8,997 nucleotides of DNA from an uncultured Klebsiella sp. (GTDB lineage: Bacteria > Pseudomonadota > Gammaproteobacteria > Enterobacterales > Enterobacteriaceae), in the NCBI GenBank assembly GCA_902490055.1, contig CABUCP010000096.1:1-8997 (forward strand), given 5' to 3'. Every line of letters begins with the position of its first letter. The first letter of the stretch is position 1. The notes below the pieces were generated by a model that saw only the letters and a list, made by a program, of their open reading frames with translations, was not told the DNA's origin and searched no databases. This document shows positions 7,039 to 8,997 of the stretch, one piece after another. Position numbers and translations under genes: made by a program.

Positions 7039-7096
7039 TGATTTTGGGCAACCGATTACCACTATCGCCGTAAATGCTAAAAAAGGGAGTAGGGCG

Positions 7097-7576
7097 CTAC
7101 CAGATAGCAGGCTTTTCCGCGCCGAGGGTTTCCAGCGCCGCGCGCAGCGCGAGACCGTCGGGGAAATGAAGCTGGGGGGCGATTTCGAACAGCGGCCAGA
7201 GCATAAAGCCGCGGTTTTTCATATCGTAGTGCGGGACCGTCAGGCGCTCGCTGTGAATGACTGCATCGCCAAACAGCATGATGTCGAGGTCTAAGGTGCG
7301 CGGACCCCAGCGCTCCGCTTTGCGCACGCGGCCCTGCTGCAGCTCGATACGCTGGGTGTGATTGAGCAGAGCTTCCGGCGATAGCGACGTTTCAAGCGCG
7401 ACGGCGGCGTTGAGGTAGTCAGGTTGATCCTGCGGCCCCAGCGGCGGCGTGCGGTAAAACGAAGAAACGCTCACCACGCGGCTGTCCGGAATGTCGGCCA
7501 GCGCGTGGATGGCGGCATTCACCTGCTCGAGCGGCGAAGCGAGATTACTGCCAATGGCGATATAGACCAGGTTCAT
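7097..7576 (-). CDS. folK: 6-hydroxymethyl-7,8-dihydropterin pyrophosphokinase FolK
   Basis: FolK transfers pyrophosphate from ATP to 6-hydroxymethyl-dihydropterin, the step before dihydropteroate synthase in folate synthesis. The 159 residues equal the E. coli length. The signature [15 protein letters not shown] (89-103) carries the two magnesium-binding aspartates (Asp96 and Asp98, usually numbered 95 and 97 in the processed E. coli enzyme). The N-terminal IAIGSNL and the catalytic-loop residues around [15 protein letters not shown] are intact, and [16 protein letters not shown] ends the conserved core. The last 20 residues diverge from E. coli, as usual for this tail. ATG 7576 overlaps the pcnB stop in ATGA, so folK depends on translation of pcnB. 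The ribosome binding site would lie inside the pcnB end (CAGGG). Confidence 0.97.
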   Translation of the reverse strand: MNLVYIAIGSNLASPLEQVNAAIHALADIPDSRVVSVSSFYRTPPLGPQDQPDYLNAAVALETSLSPEALLNHTQRIELQQGRVRKAERWGPRTLDLDIMLFGDAVIHSERLTVPHYDMKNRGFMLWPLFEIAPQLHFPDGLALRAALETLGAEKPAIW

Positions 7577-8970
7577 GCGTTACCCTGGCGCGGCGCGCGT
7601 TTGCGCGGACGGCGATGGCGGCGGCGCGGAGCCGGATCGTCGCCGAGATCGTTGAGCATATCTTTTTGTTCCGGCGGCGCGGCTACCTGGAACTCGCCCC
7701 ACCATTTGGTCAGGCGCTGCAGCTCGTGGTTGTTCTCAGCGCCTGCGCGCAGTTCAAGCAGGTCGTAGGCGGCGCGGAACTTCGGATGCTCCATCAGCTT
7801 CCACGCGCGTTTACCCTGACGGCGGGACATGCGCAGCTGCAGCTGCCAGATGTCGCGCACCAGAGTGGTGATGCGTTTAGGAATGGCCAGCGTACGGCAG
7901 GCTTCGTCCAGCACGTCGTTCATCGCCAGCGCGAAAGCGTCGTAATAGGCCAACCCGCTCTCCTGGGCGATTTTCTGCGCCATTTCCAGCAGCGGATACC
8001 AGAACATCACCGCGAACAGGAACGCCGGGTTCACGCGCATATCGTTATGCAGGCGGTTATCGGTGTTCTTCAGCACCTGGATAATGATGCGTTCCATCGG
8101 GCTATCGCCGCGCTCGGTGAAGTAGCGGGTGATGGTCGGGAACAGCGGCTGGAACAGATTGTATTCGCGCAGTAGCTGGTAGGTTTCATAACCATAGCCC
8201 GCCTGCAGCAGCTTCAGCACTTCTTCGAACAGACGCGCCGGCGGCACATCATGCAGGAGAGTCGCCAGACGCGGGATCGGTTCGGCGCTTTCAGCGCTGA
8301 TGCGCATATTGAGCTTGGCGGCGAAACGCACCGCGCGCAGCATGCGCACCGGATCTTCCCGGTAGCGGGTCTCCGGATCGCCAATCAGGCGGATCACGCC
8401 TTCCTGCAGGTCGCGCATTCCGCCGACGTAGTCACGTACGGTGAAGTCGGCCACGCTGTAGTAAAGGCTATTGATGGTGAAGTCGCGGCGCTGGGCATCT
8501 TCTTCGATGGAACCGAAGATGTTATCGCGCAGCAGCATGCCGTTCTGGCCGCGCTGCGAAGTGACGCGGTCGGTGGTGTGGCCTTCGTGATGACCGCGGA
8601 AGGTGGCGACTTCAATGATTTCCGGCCCGAACATCACGTGCGCCAGGCGGAAGCGACGGCCAACCAGGCGGCAGTTACGGAACAGTTTACGTACCTGATC
8701 CGGGGTCGCGTTGGTGGTGACGTCGAAATCTTTTGGTTTTTTGCCCAGCAGCAGGTCGCGAACGCCGCCGCCGACCAGGTAAGCTTCGTAGCCCGCCTTG
8801 TTCAGTCGATAGAGCACCTTGAGCGCATTTTCACTGATATCTTTGCGGGAAATTGCATGCTGTTCACGCGGGATCACCGTCATATGCGTTTGTTCGACGG
8901 CGGCGGCCTCTGCCTCGCGCTCTTCACGGCTTAGCACCTTGCGGCAAAAATTAGCGACTCGGGTAAAAAT
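7573..8970 (-). CDS. pcnB: Poly(A) polymerase I, ATT start codon
   Basis: PcnB adds 3' poly(A) tails to RNAs, promoting decay by the degradosome, and affects ColE1-type plasmid copy number through antisense RNA turnover. It is a class II nucleotidyltransferase related to CCA-adding enzymes. From the ATT start it has 465 residues: a basic, signal-like N-terminus ([14 protein letters not shown]), head domain with GGGVRD (67-72) and metal-binding KDFD (Asp81, Asp83), third Asp163 in RRDFT, the RNA-binding neck and body ([15 protein letters not shown]), and an arginine-rich tail ([13 protein letters not shown]). ATT at 8968-8970 is chosen because the 11 codons upstream of GTG 8937 match the E. 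coli N-terminus, where an AUU start is known to limit expression. GAGGTG (complement of 8975-8980) is its ribosome binding site. It overlaps folK by 4 bases. Promoters lie mostly outside the window. Confidence 0.93.
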   Translation of the reverse strand: MFTRVANFCRKVLSREEREAEAAAVEQTHMTVIPREQHAISRKDISENALKVLYRLNKAGYEAYLVGGGVRDLLLGKKPKDFDVTTNATPDQVRKLFRNCRLVGRRFRLAHVMFGPEIIEVATFRGHHEGHTTDRVTSQRGQNGMLLRDNIFGSIEEDAQRRDFTINSLYYSVADFTVRDYVGGMRDLQEGVIRLIGDPETRYREDPVRMLRAVRFAAKLNMRISAESAEPIPRLATLLHDVPPARLFEEVLKLLQAGYGYETYQLLREYNLFQPLFPTITRYFTERGDSPMERIIIQVLKNTDNRLHNDMRVNPAFLFAVMFWYPLLEMAQKIAQESGLAYYDAFALAMNDVLDEACRTLAIPKRITTLVRDIWQLQLRMSRRQGKRAWKLMEHPKFRAAYDLLELRAGAENNHELQRLTKWWGEFQVAAPPEQKDMLNDLGDDPAPRRRHRRPRKRAPRQGNA

Positions 8971-8974
8971 GGTG

Positions 8975-8980
8975 CACCTC
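8975..8980 (-). promoter_or_regulatory. Ribosome binding site fixing the pcnB ATT start
   Basis: GAGGTG on the minus strand stands four bases before the ATT at 8968-8970. No ATG or TTG is available in frame between it and the GTG at 8937, and that GTG has no purine-rich site at a proper distance. This placement supports ATT initiation. Confidence 0.7.
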
Positions 8981-8997
8981 GTAGTGTCAGACGAACT

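Noticed and set aside
7060..7096. T6 run after folK as an intrinsic terminator
   Set aside because: Only a 4-bp stem (GTAG/CTAC, partly inside folK) can be drawn, with three C residues between stem and T-run.
8251..8934. A 227-codon open frame on the + strand opposite pcnB, and another of 186 codons at 7615-8175
   Set aside because: Both lie antisense to a clearly conserved gene, have alanine/glutamine/valine-rich composition typical of a GC-rich shadow frame, and show no recognisable motif.
8935..8937. GTG as the start of pcnB
   Set aside because: Conserved residues and a ribosome binding site continue upstream to ATT 8968.
1..8997. Mobile element, prophage, CRISPR or horizontally acquired island
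   Set aside because: No transposase, integrase, repeats array, tRNA or composition shift is visible; all genes are conserved enterobacterial chromosome genes in the expected order.

Overview
The window is an ordinary stretch of a gammaproteobacterial chromosome from the family Enterobacteriaceae. The proteins are near-identical to those of Escherichia coli in sequence and length, and the gene order matches the E. coli hpt-can-yadGHIE-panDCB-folK-pcnB region. Two blocks found in E. coli K-12 are absent: the small gene yadD/rpnC between panD and panC, and the yad fimbrial operon between panB and folK. Together with GC-rich coding sequence, this compact layout suggests a Klebsiella/Raoultella-like enteric, but genus is an inference. 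No mobile element, tRNA, rRNA or CRISPR array is visible.

Left part (1-1250): the 3' end of hpt (purine salvage, + strand) converges on can (beta-carbonic anhydrase, - strand). A REP-like hairpin lies in the short gap. can and yadG are divergent over a 78-base regulatory gap.

Middle part (1251-4819, + strand): yadG and yadH overlap by 4 bases and encode the ATPase and permease of an ABC-2 type transporter. A strong GC-rich hairpin follows. yadI encodes a lone mannose-family PTS EIIA domain. yadE encodes a secreted polysaccharide deacetylase-like protein, with a good extended -10 promoter just before its likely real start. The roles of yadGHIE are not known; an envelope or polysaccharide role is an inference.

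Right part (4820-8997, - strand): transcription runs pcnB-folK, then panB-panC, then panD. panB, panC and panD supply ketopantoate formation, pantoate-beta-alanine condensation and beta-alanine, the route to pantothenate and coenzyme A. folK makes a folate precursor, and PanB consumes methylene-tetrahydrofolate. pcnB is poly(A) polymerase I. Its N-terminus fits initiation at an ATT codon behind a good ribosome binding site, so the whole gene (465 codons) lies in the window.

I found no convincing undescribed system. The points worth a second look are the ATT start of pcnB, the compact pan-fol junctions, several intergenic hairpins, and the uncharacterised yadGHIE cluster.
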